Assembly: GCF_001641265.1 (NCBI RefSeq)
Contig: NW_020167524.1
Coordinates: forward strand, 1,364,001-1,428,000
Length of the DNA: 64,000 bases
Source of the DNA: Pseudogymnoascus destructans
Taxonomy: Eukaryota; Ascomycota; Leotiomycetes; Thelebolales; Thelebolaceae
Reading direction: 5' to 3'
A program made the translations under genes and the position numbers. Position 1 is the stretch's first letter. Each line of letters begins with the position of its first letter. The notes beneath the pieces were generated by a model. It had not been told where the DNA came from and did not search any database. It saw only the letters and a list, made by a program, of their open reading frames with translations. Below, in pieces: positions 23,057 through 33,615 of the stretch.

Positions 23057-23330
23057 TGCATATATTGCATATATTGCATATATTAGACATGATTGCATAC
23101 TCGTTACTTTGGGTCAATAATTGTTAACAGGGGACCCATGTACGTAGTTCCACCTCAACGCTGTTTTAAAAAGTTGCGAGAAATAATAATATATATAACA
23201 CCATAACATTACTCGGGTTTTTATTGGACTACTCTACTACGGGGGTAGCGACGATCACCAACCTACATACATTTATTAATCCAAAGTACGAGTATATTGC
23301 ATATATTGCATATATTGCATATATTTCATA
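23057..23330. repeat. two dispersed TTGCATATA arrays
   Basis: Three copies of TTGCATATA lie at 23057-23084 and three to four copies at 23297-23330, separated by about 210 bases of unique sequence. The same unit occurs in both arrays in the same orientation. Confidence 0.85.
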
Positions 23331-23621
23331 TATTCGAATAGGTTTTAGGTTAAAGCCACGGGCAGGCTACGGCCTTTCTCTCTATAGTTAGTGGAATCAC
23401 GTGAGTGTATGAAACCCCAGGACATACTCGTAGAGAACCAAAAAAACAGTCCATATTAGGTTTGGCATTGCAATTGAAACTACGCTAGTAGAGATGTTGC
23501 AAGAGTGTCGAATATTTCCTCTTTCCTCTTTCGGTATGCATCATGTTATGCAATCCGGCGCTGAAACCCTCTACTGTCGATCGGCGATCATCATCGACGG
23601 TGGTATGGGGTGGTAGTAGTG

Positions 23622-23799
23622 CATGTACTGTGGATTAATTGTGGATTAACTGTGGATTAAGTGGGTTAACTGTCGATTAACTGTCGATTAACTGTCGATT
23701 AACTGTCGATTAACTGTCGATTAACTGTCGATTAACTGTCGATTAACTGTCGATTAACTGTCGACTAACTGTCGACTAACTGTCGATTAGCTGTGGATT
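23622..23799. repeat. ACTGTCGATTA 11-mer array
   Basis: About 16 tandem copies. The first units read ACTGTGGATTA, the middle ones ACTGTCGATTA and two late ones ACTGTCGACTA, so variants are grouped by position. Confidence 0.93.
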
Positions 23800-24105
23800 C
23801 TCCCCCACCCACCCCTCCCTTCCTCCCTTCCTCCCATCCAGAGCTGACCCGACTTTTAGGGGGAGGCGAGTCTTGATGATGTTTGAGTAACTATGGTAAA
23901 ACCATGGAGCCACTTTTGTTATGTTTTTGGATTGATGTTATTCACTAAATGCGCAGAGGATGGGAAGGATAGTAGTGGCCAGTACAGCCAACCGACCATG
24001 TCCCAAACGCAACTGTCCCAATACTGTCACTCCCATCAGGTCCCCTCCTGCGCTCCCCATTCCCCTGTGCCACAACCCTGTGCCTGTGATGAGTAGTCAA
24101 ATCAG

Positions 24106-24180
24106 TCACCCTCGTCACCCTCCCTCGTCACCCTCTCTCGTCACCCTCTCTCGTCACCCTCCCTCGTCTCCCTCCCTCGC
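24106..24180. repeat. TCACCCTCxxTCG 13-mer array
   Basis: Five to six copies of a 13-base unit with CCCTC/CTCTC variation. The + strand is pyrimidine-rich. Confidence 0.8.
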
Positions 24181-24277
24181 GCCATCCCTCCCCTCTCCTC
24201 TCTTAACACTCTGACGTCACCACCTTTCGTCCTCCGACCGGCGTGTGTGGGCGATGCCCGGGCCAGCAGAGCTTGGT

Positions 24278-24410
24278 GTGGAGGTGGTGGAGGTGGTGGA
24301 GGCGGAACGGACGACTTCGGCCAGGAGAGCTTGGTGGTGGAGATGGTGGAGGTGGTGGAGGTGGTGGAGGTGGTGGAGGTGGTGGAGGTGGTGGAGGCGG
24401 AACGGACGAC
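24278..24410. repeat. GGAGGTGGT nonamer array
   Basis: Tandem GGTGGAGGT units with two embedded copies of a longer motif containing GGAACGGACGACTTCGG (about 24303 and 24398). Frames through it encode only Gly/Val/Glu repeats. Confidence 0.85.
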
Positions 24411-24851
24411 TTCGGTCCAAGGAGGGGAACAACGATTGCACATTCCCATTCAAGCCGTAACGGATCTTCCATACCACCACCACCAACCATCCACCACCAC
24501 CTCTTCACACTCTCTCACAGACACACAGACAAGACGCAACCTGCACCTGCATCAGGAGCCATCTCCGGGTGTCACTCACATCTCCGGCCCCTCCCCCCCT
24601 CCCTTCAAAATTCCCCATCCCCCTTCCCTCCAATTTCCCAATTTTCCCCATCCGCCTCTCCATTTCCCATCTCCCCGTCCTCTGCGCGTACGTGGGCTCC
24701 TTGGGCGGTCCGCTGGTGGTGTACCGCACCGTACCCACCGGCTCCACGATCGGGGGGGGTGGGGTAGTGTATTGGTAACTCTTTCATCTGTAGAGTGTGG
24801 TACGGGGACGGTACACAGCAGTACAGAGGACAGAGGACTCTATCAGCGGGA

Positions 24852-25151
24852 TGGCTGTATGGCTGTGAGAGTTGCGACGGCAGGGAAGGGAAGAGCTGTG
24901 TGGCTGTGAGAGATGCGACGGCAGGGAAGGGGAAAGCTGTATGGCTGTGAGAGTTGCGACGGCAGGGAAGAGAGGAGCTGTATGGCTGTGAGAGTTGCGA
25001 CGGCAGGGAAGAGAGAGCTGTATGGCTGTGAGAGTTGCGACGGCAGGGAAGAGAGAGCTGTATGGCTGTGAGAGTTGCGACGGCAGGGAAGGGGAAAGCT
25101 GTATGGCTGTGAGAGTTGCGACGGCAGGGAAAGGAAGAGCTGTATGGCTTG
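24852..25151. repeat. 41-42 bp minisatellite, about seven copies
   Basis: Each unit contains TGGCTGTGAGAGTTGCGACG, then GCAGGGAAG and a variable purine tail ending AGCTGTA. Copies 4 and 5 are identical and the flanking copies vary in the purine tail. A 219-residue minus-strand frame through it is repeat-driven and not supported as a gene. Confidence 0.92.
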
Positions 25152-25493
25152 CGACAGTTGCCAGAGACAGGGATGCGGAAGAAGATACGTACCTAAACCC
25201 ACCAGCCCACACGCCCGGCGCGAATCTAGATCCGGCCATCGCTGCAGATGGGGCTTGGATGGGGGTTGGGGGGGAGGTGGGAGAGACCCTGCTTGACGTC
25301 ACGGTGTGGTGTCGTTCTAAGTGCTGAGGAGGCTGACTGTGATGACTGGAGGGGGTGATTTGGGGAAGTGTATACTCGCCGTCGCTGGTGACGACGACGA
25401 CAACGGCGACGACTAATACCACCATACCACCCCACCATACCACCCAGGATGAATCCAGTAGCTAATGCACGCCATACTCCCTGTCATAATCCC

Positions 25494-25604
25494 TCACCAC
25501 TCACCACCTCACCACCACTCACCACCACTCACCACCACTCACCACCACTCACCACCACTCACCACCACTCACCACCAATAAACCCCGTAGCCCTAACCCT
25601 AACC
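25494..25604. repeat. CACCACTCAC decamers followed by CCCTAACCCTAACC
   Basis: About seven copies of CACCACTCAC (25494-25575), then two and a third telomere-type CCCTAA units at 25591-25604. Confidence 0.85.
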
Positions 25605-26039
25605 ACCCCTGCCTGCTGCCCTACCCCCACCGAAAAGCAGGGCAACGACTCTCTCACCAGCCGTCGTCGACGAGCGGGTACCACCACCCCACCGCCCAAC
25701 TCTACTCAACACCCCAGCCACCTAGGGTTCGAGCTCGGCGATCAAGGCGGCCGGCGAGTGGGGGGAGCGGGATCGCCGGATCGGGGGGGACTTGCGAGAG
25801 TGAGAGGTGATGCCCGTATTGAGCGGGTGCCGGGGGGGGAGCGCTGGGGCAGCATTGGGTTTGGGGCGGGCGGGGTGTGGATGGTGCCCAGCGAAGACGT
25901 ACAGTATCTCGTTCCCCTCGAGCTATGATGCCCTGAGCTATGCCCTTCCCCCCTCCAGCCATCCCGTGGGGGGTCTGGCGCTGGGTTCGGCCTTTTGGGG
26001 GGGTGGTTGAGGGTGTTGGGAGGGTGGTGTGCTGTTTAG

Positions 26040-26295
26040 TTCGCCGTTTGGGGCAGTGGTAGGCCGTTTGCGAGGGTGGTTGAGGGGGGGTTAGAGGGGT
26101 TAGGAGGTTAGGAGGGGGTTAGGACAATGGTTGAGGGGGGTTGAGGGGGGTTAGAGGGGTTAGGAGGTTCGGAGGGGGTTAGGACGGTGGTTGAGGGGGG
26201 TTGAGGGGGGTTAGGACGGTGGTTGAGGGGGTTAGGACGGTGGTTGAGGGGGTTAGGACGGTGGTTGAGGGGGTTAGGACGGTGGTTGAAGGGCG
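26040..26295. repeat. GGGGGTTAGGACGGTGGTTGA array (about 21-bp units)
   Basis: G/T-rich + strand units mix GGGGTTAG, GGACGGTGG and TTGAGGGG. The last four copies (26200-26290) are regular and the earlier ones scrambled. Confidence 0.85.
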
Positions 26296-26497
26296 GTAGG
26301 GGGTGTCATGGGGGCTATGGAGGGTGCTGGCGCGCTAAAATGCCGCTGCTGCAGCTGGTCACGGCGAGGAGGGGGGTGATGGGGGTGTTGAGGTGTCAGG
26401 AGGGAGTTAGTTTGCGGGAGTTAGGGGGTGAGGGAGCGAGGGATGGGGGATGGGGGAGTTGGGGATTAGTGAGAGGGAGGGGCTACACTACACTACA

Positions 26498-26772
26498 CCC
26501 TCTACCCTCTACCCTCTACCCTCTACCCTCTACCCTCTACCCTCTACCCTCTACCCTCTACCCTCTACCCTCTACCCTCTACCCTCTACCCTCTACCCTC
26601 TACCCTCTACCCTCTACCCTCTACCCTCTACCCTCTACCCTCTACCCTCTACCCTCTACCCTCTACCTCTACCCCCTACCTCTACCCCCTACCTCTACCC
26701 TCTACCTCTACCCTCTACCTCTACCCCCTACCCTACCTCTACCCTCTACCTCTACCCTCTACCTCTACCCCC
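26498..26772. repeat. CCCTCTA heptamer array (24 perfect copies) plus variants
   Basis: Bases 26498-26665 are 24 uninterrupted CCCTCTA units. Then CCTCTAC/CCCCTAC variants continue to 26772. One strand is pyrimidine plus A only. Confidence 0.95.
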
Positions 26773-27235
26773 AAGGCCTAACTACCGTCACTACCGCCAG
26801 CTGACCAGATATCCCCCCCTCCCATCCTCCCCCTCCCTGACCCCAAGCTCCCTCCCCCCGCTCAGTTCACAAAAACAATAAGCTCCAAGCACCTCCATCG
26901 TGTCATCAGACATACCTCTAGCTCGACTCAACATACCCAGCCGCCCCGTTCCCCGCACCGAACGTCCGGCATGGAGGAGACTAGACCGATCGATCGGCCG
27001 GGCGGGTGTGCTTGCGTGCATGGCGAAGCTGCTAGTGTGCCAAGGAGGCGGAAAACGGGAAAGTTAGGGGATGTGGTGGATCGGATTGCAATCGTTAGGG
27101 AGGGATCAAGCGGATAGACGGGCATCAAATTCATCGATGGTGCTGAGGTAGGTAGATCGGGTTGGGCGATGTTTGATTGAGATATGGCTACTTTGGGTGT
27201 ACTAGAGGTCTACTCAGAGTCTACTTGCCACTCTG

Positions 27236-27287
27236 GTTCTATTGAATGATTTACTTGGAGGTAAGTAAGTAAATCATTCAATAGAAC
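27236..27287. repeat. perfect 21-bp inverted repeat with 10-base loop
   Basis: The left arm is 27236-27256 (GTTCTATTGAATGATTTACTT) and the right arm 27267-27287 is its exact reverse complement. The loop is GGAGGTAAGT. It sits about 60 bases before the degenerate satellite. Confidence 0.95.
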
Positions 27288-27342
27288 TAAGATGTGCGAT
27301 TTCCCACTACTATCCAGAGGAGGAAGGGTTCGAGATGTGGAC

Positions 27343-28515
27343 ATTTGATCAACGCCGGATTTGGTCATGTGAATCTCCCGCCGCCGTTGAGTGAATATCG
27401 TTAATAGTTCAACGGGTTTGTTTGATTTACATTTTTTCAAATTGTGCATTCTCCATCAAACTTTTACTTCAACGCCGGTAAGTTAAACGCCGGATTAGGC
27501 CATGTGAAGCCGTTGAGTAGGATTGAGATATAGTTCACGCCGTTGGATTGAGATTTTAGGATACCATGTGCTTTCTATCCAACTTAACGGCAAGCTAGGC
27601 GCCGGATTTGGTCATGTGGATCCCCGGCCGTTTGATTGGGATTTCGATAACCTCTTATGTATGGTTTACATTTCAGGGCCCCTTCTTATCCTCTGCTCTG
27701 TTCGAGGGCCAAGGGGGGTTCAGGCACAGGCGTTATCAAGCAGGGAATGCCGGATTGAGCCATGTGAAGCCGTTTGATTTACAGTGCCCCTTCTATGAAG
27801 ATTATAGGGGGACTTTCAGGTACGAAGGCCACCTTAATGGACACAGAGGCGCCGGATAAGGACAGGTGAAGCCGTTTGATTTACCCTTCAATCTTTTCAT
27901 GGCGTTTTCGAGGGGACTTTCAGGTACGGAACACCGGATTAAGCCAGGTGAGGCCCGTTTTATCGAGGGGACTGCAGGTACGATAACCATATCAACGGTT
28001 AGAAAGGCGCCGGATTGAGCCAGGTGAGGTGCTCTGATTTACCCTTCGATTCCTCCACAGCGGTTTTTCGAGGGGACTTTCAGGTACGAGGGCCACCTTA
28101 ATGGCTGGAAAGACGCCGGATTGAGGCAGATGAGGTGGTTTGATTTACCCCTTCTATGGCGTTTGAGAGGGGACTGCTGCAGGTATGGAATGCCGGATTA
28201 GGCCATGTGAGGACCGTTGGTTGAGACCCCCGTTCCATATAGTTCCCTATCTGCACTGCCTTCGAGGGGGGTTCACTGGGGGGGTTCACTGGAAGCCTGT
28301 GGTTTTACTGGAATGGCAGGGGAATCGCCGGATGAGGTGCGTTTTGATTAAGATTTGATTAATATTCATTTGCTCCGTACTTAGTCCTTGCATTCGATGA
28401 CTCTCGTCCAAGGCTCTTAGCTGCAGTTTTCGTACCCTTAGATGGGGGGTTAAGATAGGATGTTAGATTAACAGCAAGCAAGACGCCGCATTGGGATGGA
28501 TGATTGGGGATTTTC
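27343..28515. repeat. degenerate long-unit satellite (about ten units)
   Basis: Units of about 75-130 bp begin near 27346, 27500, 27603, 27749, 27852, 27935, 28009, 28114, 28190 and 28326. They share a core of the form GCCGGATT, then rGCCAkGTGA, then GCCGTTTGATTTAC, and in the better-preserved units a second block GAGGGGACTTTCAGGTACG followed by GGCCACCTTAATGG. Spacing and sequence vary, so the array is old or diverging. There is no long open frame. Confidence 0.75.
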
Positions 28516-28715
28516 AATATCGTTCATGCATGATTTACATCCAAGCTTGCCCTCCCCTGCTTCCCCCCCTCTCGCCCCCCTTTGCCCCCCCCTTTCCCCC
28601 CCTCTCTCCCCGATCAGCATCAGCGGTACTAACTTAACCTAGCCTCGGCACTCCACGTACCCACCGCGGACGCCCGTGCGTCCCGCAACGCTGCTCCCCG
28701 CGCCTTAGCTAGGCC

Positions 28716-28946
28716 TTGGCGCTAGAGCGATTTGTTAAACAGCATCACCTCATCATTACTAAAACACTAGTAACAGACACCACTACGCCAGGGTTAATCT
28801 CCCCTGCACCAGAATTGGAAGAAATACAACGCGTCGGGTATAGCGCGTGTCTCGAAGATCTCAAATACACCCCAGCACAGCTACGTGCGCGACCCCGCTC
28901 GTTCGCCGCCCTGGTCGCCGCCGAGGCCACTACCACGCAAGGGTAG
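28716..28946 (+). other. short open frame in unique sequence, possible gene remnant
   Basis: A 76-codon frame from ATG at 28716 (starts MALERFVKQHHLIITK, ends ATTTQG) lies in one of the few non-repetitive patches of the desert. It has balanced composition but no recognisable domain. A minus-strand frame over 28881-29150 also contains a protein-like stretch (FRIGEHADGEVKLVQLRLSD). Either could be a decayed coding fragment. I cannot name a family. Confidence 0.2.
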
Positions 28947-31090
28947 GGGGACGGGGACGGATACCCCAGCTTGCCCAGACGGGGTTGCGATGGCCCGGCC
29001 GGTAGCTCGGTCGCTGAGCCTCAGCTGAACTAACTTCACCTCGCCGTCGGCGTGCTCGCCGATTCGGAAGGTCCCGCCCCCTGCTGGGTTATCGTGGTTG
29101 ATCCGAGCGTGTTGCCCGGTGATGGGCCGCTGACAGTGTGTGATGGCGGGCTGTGAAGGTGGGTTGGTTGCGGGGAGGGGAGCGACGTCATGGTTTCTGG
29201 GAGAGGGGGGATAACGCGCCAGGCTCAGGGGGAGGGGGGGAGCTGGGCAGCAGCAGCAGGAGTAGGGAGGGCATGAGAGCTGCACACTGGCGATGCCGGC
29301 GGTGCCACGGCGGCACTTCGATGCAGGACGGCGGTGCAGCGGCGGCACGTTGCTGTGCCACGGTGCCACTACGGCAGTTTGCAAGTCACGCCGAGAGGGA
29401 GGGGTGGATAATGAGACATTGTAAGCAAGATGCAGGACACAATGATGATGATTTGAGCGCTACGGCGTCTGCTTCTACATGCTTTCGAGCGAGACAGCGC
29501 TGTCTGGCAGTGTCTAGATGGTTGGCTGTTGCTGCTATTATCGACGAACAGGTGTGAGGTCCAAAACACGGTCTTGGGAGCGGTACAGTACAAGATACAA
29601 GATAGCTGCGTAGACCGTTGGTGCCGAATGTATGTAGGGGGGTGTCACGCACACCCTGCTTGTTTCTGCGGCAGGTGATGCATCGCATCGCCGCGCATCG
29701 CATTCAAGCAGGGCCGACCTGCTGCCCTGCTGTTCGTTCTGCTCTGCAGCGGCACAACGGCGATGCGTACAGTAAGGGGTCGCTCGCGCAGTGCAACGGT
29801 GGCTGATCGCGGTGGTGGCGTCCATGATGCTACCCTATCGACGATGGTGGCGCGCCGATGCGTCCTGGTTGGTGGGATGGGGGTCGTATCGTAGGGTGCC
29901 ATTCCATTCCATAAGGCTGGATCAGGGGATTATGCTGAGTTCCCTGTCCATATCCCGCCCCCTTCCCTGTCGAGTTGCGACTGCCAGCGTCCTAAACAAA
30001 CCCGCCCTCTCCCCATAACGGTAACATCCCCGCCCTCGACGGGGCCGGTGTGCTAGGCGTGAACGGCCAGAACGGCTTGGGGGAGGTTCGAGGCGGCAGG
30101 AAGGGGGGCTACATATCCCCAGAGGAGGGTTACATCACTTTGCATCTCGATGAATCGAGAGTCGAGCCGTTTCCGTGGTGATGGTGGTGGCTCGATGGGG
30201 GGATGGGGGGATGGGGGGATGGAGGGGGGGGCGCGTGGTGGGTGGGCGTGTGCCGTGCTGTGGTGCGACGCGGGCACGAGGGGCGCGTGGGTTTGCGGTG
30301 CGTGTGATGCTGTGGTACGGTGGGGATGGCGTGTATTGGGGCTGAGAGGCGGGATGGGGTGCTGTGTGGTTTGTTTGGGGGGTGAGGGGAGAATGGATTG
30401 GTGGCGTTCGCGTGGTGGTGGAGGGTGGATTGGAGGATTGGAGGCTGGTTTTGTTGTTGGGTTCTGGAATTGGATTGTAGATATGATATTTAGAGGGAGA
30501 AGGAGAGGTGAGAGAGATGAGTTGGATTTAACTTTATATGGTTGAATCGTGTATGTAAATGAATAAAATCCATAGCAAACTTATATTTATGTTTTCTTTT
30601 TCTTGAAGTTTAATGTTTTTGAAGTGAGAATAAAAAATATATAATAAGATTGATTCTCGCCCTGTGAAATATCATCATCATCAATGGACAGAAAGATATA
30701 AACACATTTACCCCTATCAACACGTCTGGTCAAAGACGTAAAAAGAGAGAAAGAATCGCGTGGATTTGAATATCACAAAATCAATGGACAGATAAATCCA
30801 TAAACGCCTACCTATATCACAACTACACTCGCCAGTCCTGGCTGAAAACGAATAAATAGAAATAGTAAGAGCTTCTCAGAACGTCTCCAATTTGTATTTC
30901 TTGGATGTGTATTCCACGATCCAGTATTAAATCTTCGACCACCCCCTATTCTCTCCATACCTCCCATCGTCGTGCCCCGCAACGCCTCAAGATCCACGCG
31001 GATATCCCTCTATGTACACCCCACCATTCGCCAAATGCCAAACGCCCCTATAATACACAAATCTACACCTCCTCTCCGTCCCTCATCCCT

Positions 31091-32943
31091 TTAACTACCC
31101 CCCGGCAACGCGGGCGGGCCCATCCCACTCTTCACCCTCTTCGCATCCGGCACCTTAAACCCCCCATTCCCACCACCAACCTGCGTAAACGTCCCCCCCT
31201 TAAACCACCCCTCCTCCTCCGCCTTCCTCTTCCTCGCAACCTCATCCCTAATCTTGGGATCCACCAACTCCAGCCCCTGCACCGGCGTAAAAACAACACT
31301 ACTCGCCGTCCCCGCCGCCCCCACTCCACTCTCCCTAAGTCCCTTCCCTCTAAGATCCATGGCCCCGACGCCACCGCCGAATCCGCGGAGACTCGACGCC
31401 GTTCCGCTGCCGGGTGCGGGCGTCGCGGCGCCCCAGCCGGGATTCTTTTTCCCGAGCTTCGCGCGCGTGCGCGGATCAATCTGTAGTCTCCTAATCCTCC
31501 CCGCCTCAACCCCTTGCTTCTCACCCCCGCCCTCCGCCTCCTCCTTCCCAAACACCATCCTATTCTGCGCCTTCCGCAGATCCGTCATAGCAGTAGCCTC
31601 CTTGGCCTTCCTCGCGCGCCTCCCTCCCCGCTTACGGCTCGGCTTGTCATCCGGCGCTGGTAGCGCGCGCGCTCCCTTGTTGGGAGGGGGGATGGTGAGT
31701 TTCTCCAGCCGCTCGAGACAGGCTGCTTTTAGCTCCTCGCCTGTTGCACCGGAGGGGGAGGAGTGCACGCGGTCGACGCGCGCGGCGAGGACGAGTTTTG
31801 CTGCGACGATGCGCTGGGCTTGGCGGCGGAGGTCGGGGGGTACCCCCGCGATGATGGGGGAGTGGTAGAGGAATCCCTGTTGGCGGGCTCCGACGTTCGT
31901 GGCGAAGCCTGTTCCGGCTGTCTTCTTAGAGCCGAGGGAGGCGAGGTTGCAAGCTGGTGTTTTGGCCAGGCCAGTCAGGCCGCCTGCGAAGTTGAGGAGT
32001 TGCGCTGCGGTGAGAGAGCCGATTAGGGCGGTGAGGTTTGGGGCGAAGAGTGTCATCCGCGATTGTACGTAGTCGGTTAAGGTGCGCTTGGCGCGGTCGA
32101 GGGAGAGGGTCATTTCGCAGGCGTGCAGGACGCGGGAGAGTTCCGAGGGGGTGAGGGCGCGGCCTTTGGTGGTGGTTGCTTCGACCGTGACGATCATGAG
32201 AGAGGGGCCGTCCAGGACGGCGCGGAGGGTTGTGCCGAGGAGGTTGTCGGTGGAGGTTTGGAGGCGCTTTATGTTCTCGTTGTCCATGGGGCCGTTGCCG
32301 ATTATGGCGACGACTTTGGCGTAATCGAGGGGGTTTTGGACCATTGTCTCGAGCTCGGGGAAGCGCGTGGAGTAATGGTCTCGGATGAACTTGTGGACGA
32401 GGATGATCTCGCTGTCGATGGATGTTGAGAGCGTGTTCGATTGGGTTAAAAGGTGGTACTCGGGGTTGTCCTCAATCGAGCCGACGTGCGTTGTCTGCTG
32501 GTCCGCTGGTAGGTTCTGGAAATATGATATCTTCTGTAGGCGCGCGGAAGATGTCAGGACTGGTACAAATAGAAGATGTAAACCTCTGTTCAGAGACGGG
32601 GCTGGGAAGGGGGAGTACTGACCTCTAATACTGGCTCGAGGGTCTTCATCAGACCCGCGACGCTGCGCACATCATCGACGCCTCCAAGCTGCATCTTCTC
32701 GACCTTGGCCTTCGTCGTCTCTTCACCATCCATCAGATCTATCGCATTGCCCGCGCCCGCCATGTCCTCGTCCTCTTCCATATCCTCCTCGTCCCCATCG
32801 AGCTCCATGGTCTCGCCATTCCCGTTGTTTGTCGGCGCATGCCAGTCCGCCTCGGGGAAGAGGCCGCCATTCTCGGTCTCGGGCTCCCCCTCTGAGCCCG
32901 AGTCCTCAAAGTCGTTCAAAAGTTCATCGGCAAGAGTCGACAT
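31091..32943 (-). CDS. PRP31: U4/U6 snRNP splicing factor PRP31
   Basis: The predicted protein has 587 residues in two exons (32943-32623 and 32533-31091; donor GTCAGT, acceptor CTACAG, phase 0). Prp31 bridges U4/U6 and U5 in the tri-snRNP by binding U4 snRNA with the 15.5K/Snu13 protein. The acidic N-terminus (MSTLADELLNDFEDSGSEGE) is followed by the Prp31 N-region (EDNPEYHLLTQSNTLSTSID), then the Nop domain (PNLTALIGSLTAAQLLNFAG, KTPACNLASLGSKK, QGFLYHSPIIAGVPPDLRR). A Lys/Arg-rich segment and the Prp31 C-terminal domain (DLRKAQNRMVFGKEE) come next, and the tail is Gly-rich (GPPALPGGS). Its length is typical for filamentous fungi. Confidence 0.95.
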
Positions 32944-33615
32944 CTTGACGTATAAGTCTTGAGAGCGAACGAGATTGCTGCGTTGCGTTGGAATATTTGG
33001 AAGGCTGCGGTCGTGACAATAATTATTGTCGCCTCGCGCTAATGTGATTTGGTTTAGCGTGCCTCGGACAAGGCTGAGAACTTTAAATGGCAGCCTTGTG
33101 ATAGAATGAGGGTAGTACGATGATGGGATAATGGTCACCAAAGCAGCAGAATATGATAACATTGGACCATTTCACCAAAACTACACGCTAAATATCAAAA
33201 GCAACCCCATGGCAACGTGTCCTCTTAATCAACCCTGTCCTGAGGGTCAATCTATGCCCTGAAGTAGCTTTTTGGCGCCTATGACGAAATGTTTACTTCC
33301 CTAGTGACCCTTCATCAATGGGACAAGGTGGTACTTATGTGTACATAGGGAACTGAGGAGTTATAGGACTTTAATAGTTTCATTTTGGCTTAAAAACTAG
33401 CAATTGGACGCGCATGGGATCGAAAGGGCCTCGTAAGGGGTGGGAGGGTGCAAGGGAGGACGAGGACGAGGGGTCATGATACCTGACGTCATAATGTCCT
33501 CCTCTATCAACAAACGACTCAGGCTGGGCTGACCTTTTCTGATCTGATCCAATATTCAGTATCTTTACTACGCAATCGAAGCCCAACTCTTGCATTGTTT
33601 ACGTGTTGAAACGCC
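32944..33615. promoter_or_regulatory. divergent promoter of PRP31 and acetate kinase
   Basis: No supported coding frame. The sequence is AT-balanced and unique, without simple repeats, and serves two genes that start on opposite strands. Confidence 0.45.

Larger units (their letters stand above)
20782..31090. other. about 10-kb gene desert made of many tandem-repeat families
   Basis: Between the Nrg1-like gene and PRP31 no gene with domain or splice support is visible. Instead there are more than a dozen separate short-repeat arrays (listed individually), G-rich tracts, a perfect hairpin and a degenerate long-unit satellite. The remaining unique sequence, for example 28715-29100, contains only short frames. 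The promoter of the Nrg1-like gene occupies the first few hundred bases. Confidence 0.75.

Noticed and set aside
24784..25443. 219-codon minus-strand frame over the 41-bp minisatellite
   Set aside because: Driven by repeats; a Val/Gly start and Ser/Leu/Gln repeats with no independent evidence.
25591..25604. CCCTAACCCTAACC as a true telomere
   Set aside because: Only two and a third units, internal, with ordinary genes on both sides.
22718..25604. CRISPR array
   Set aside because: Repeats are directly tandem with no unique spacers of constant length, and the genome is eukaryotic.
28881..29384. 167-codon minus-strand frame in the desert as a gene
   Set aside because: The first half is Cys/Pro low-complexity; only a short stretch looks protein-like, so at most a remnant.
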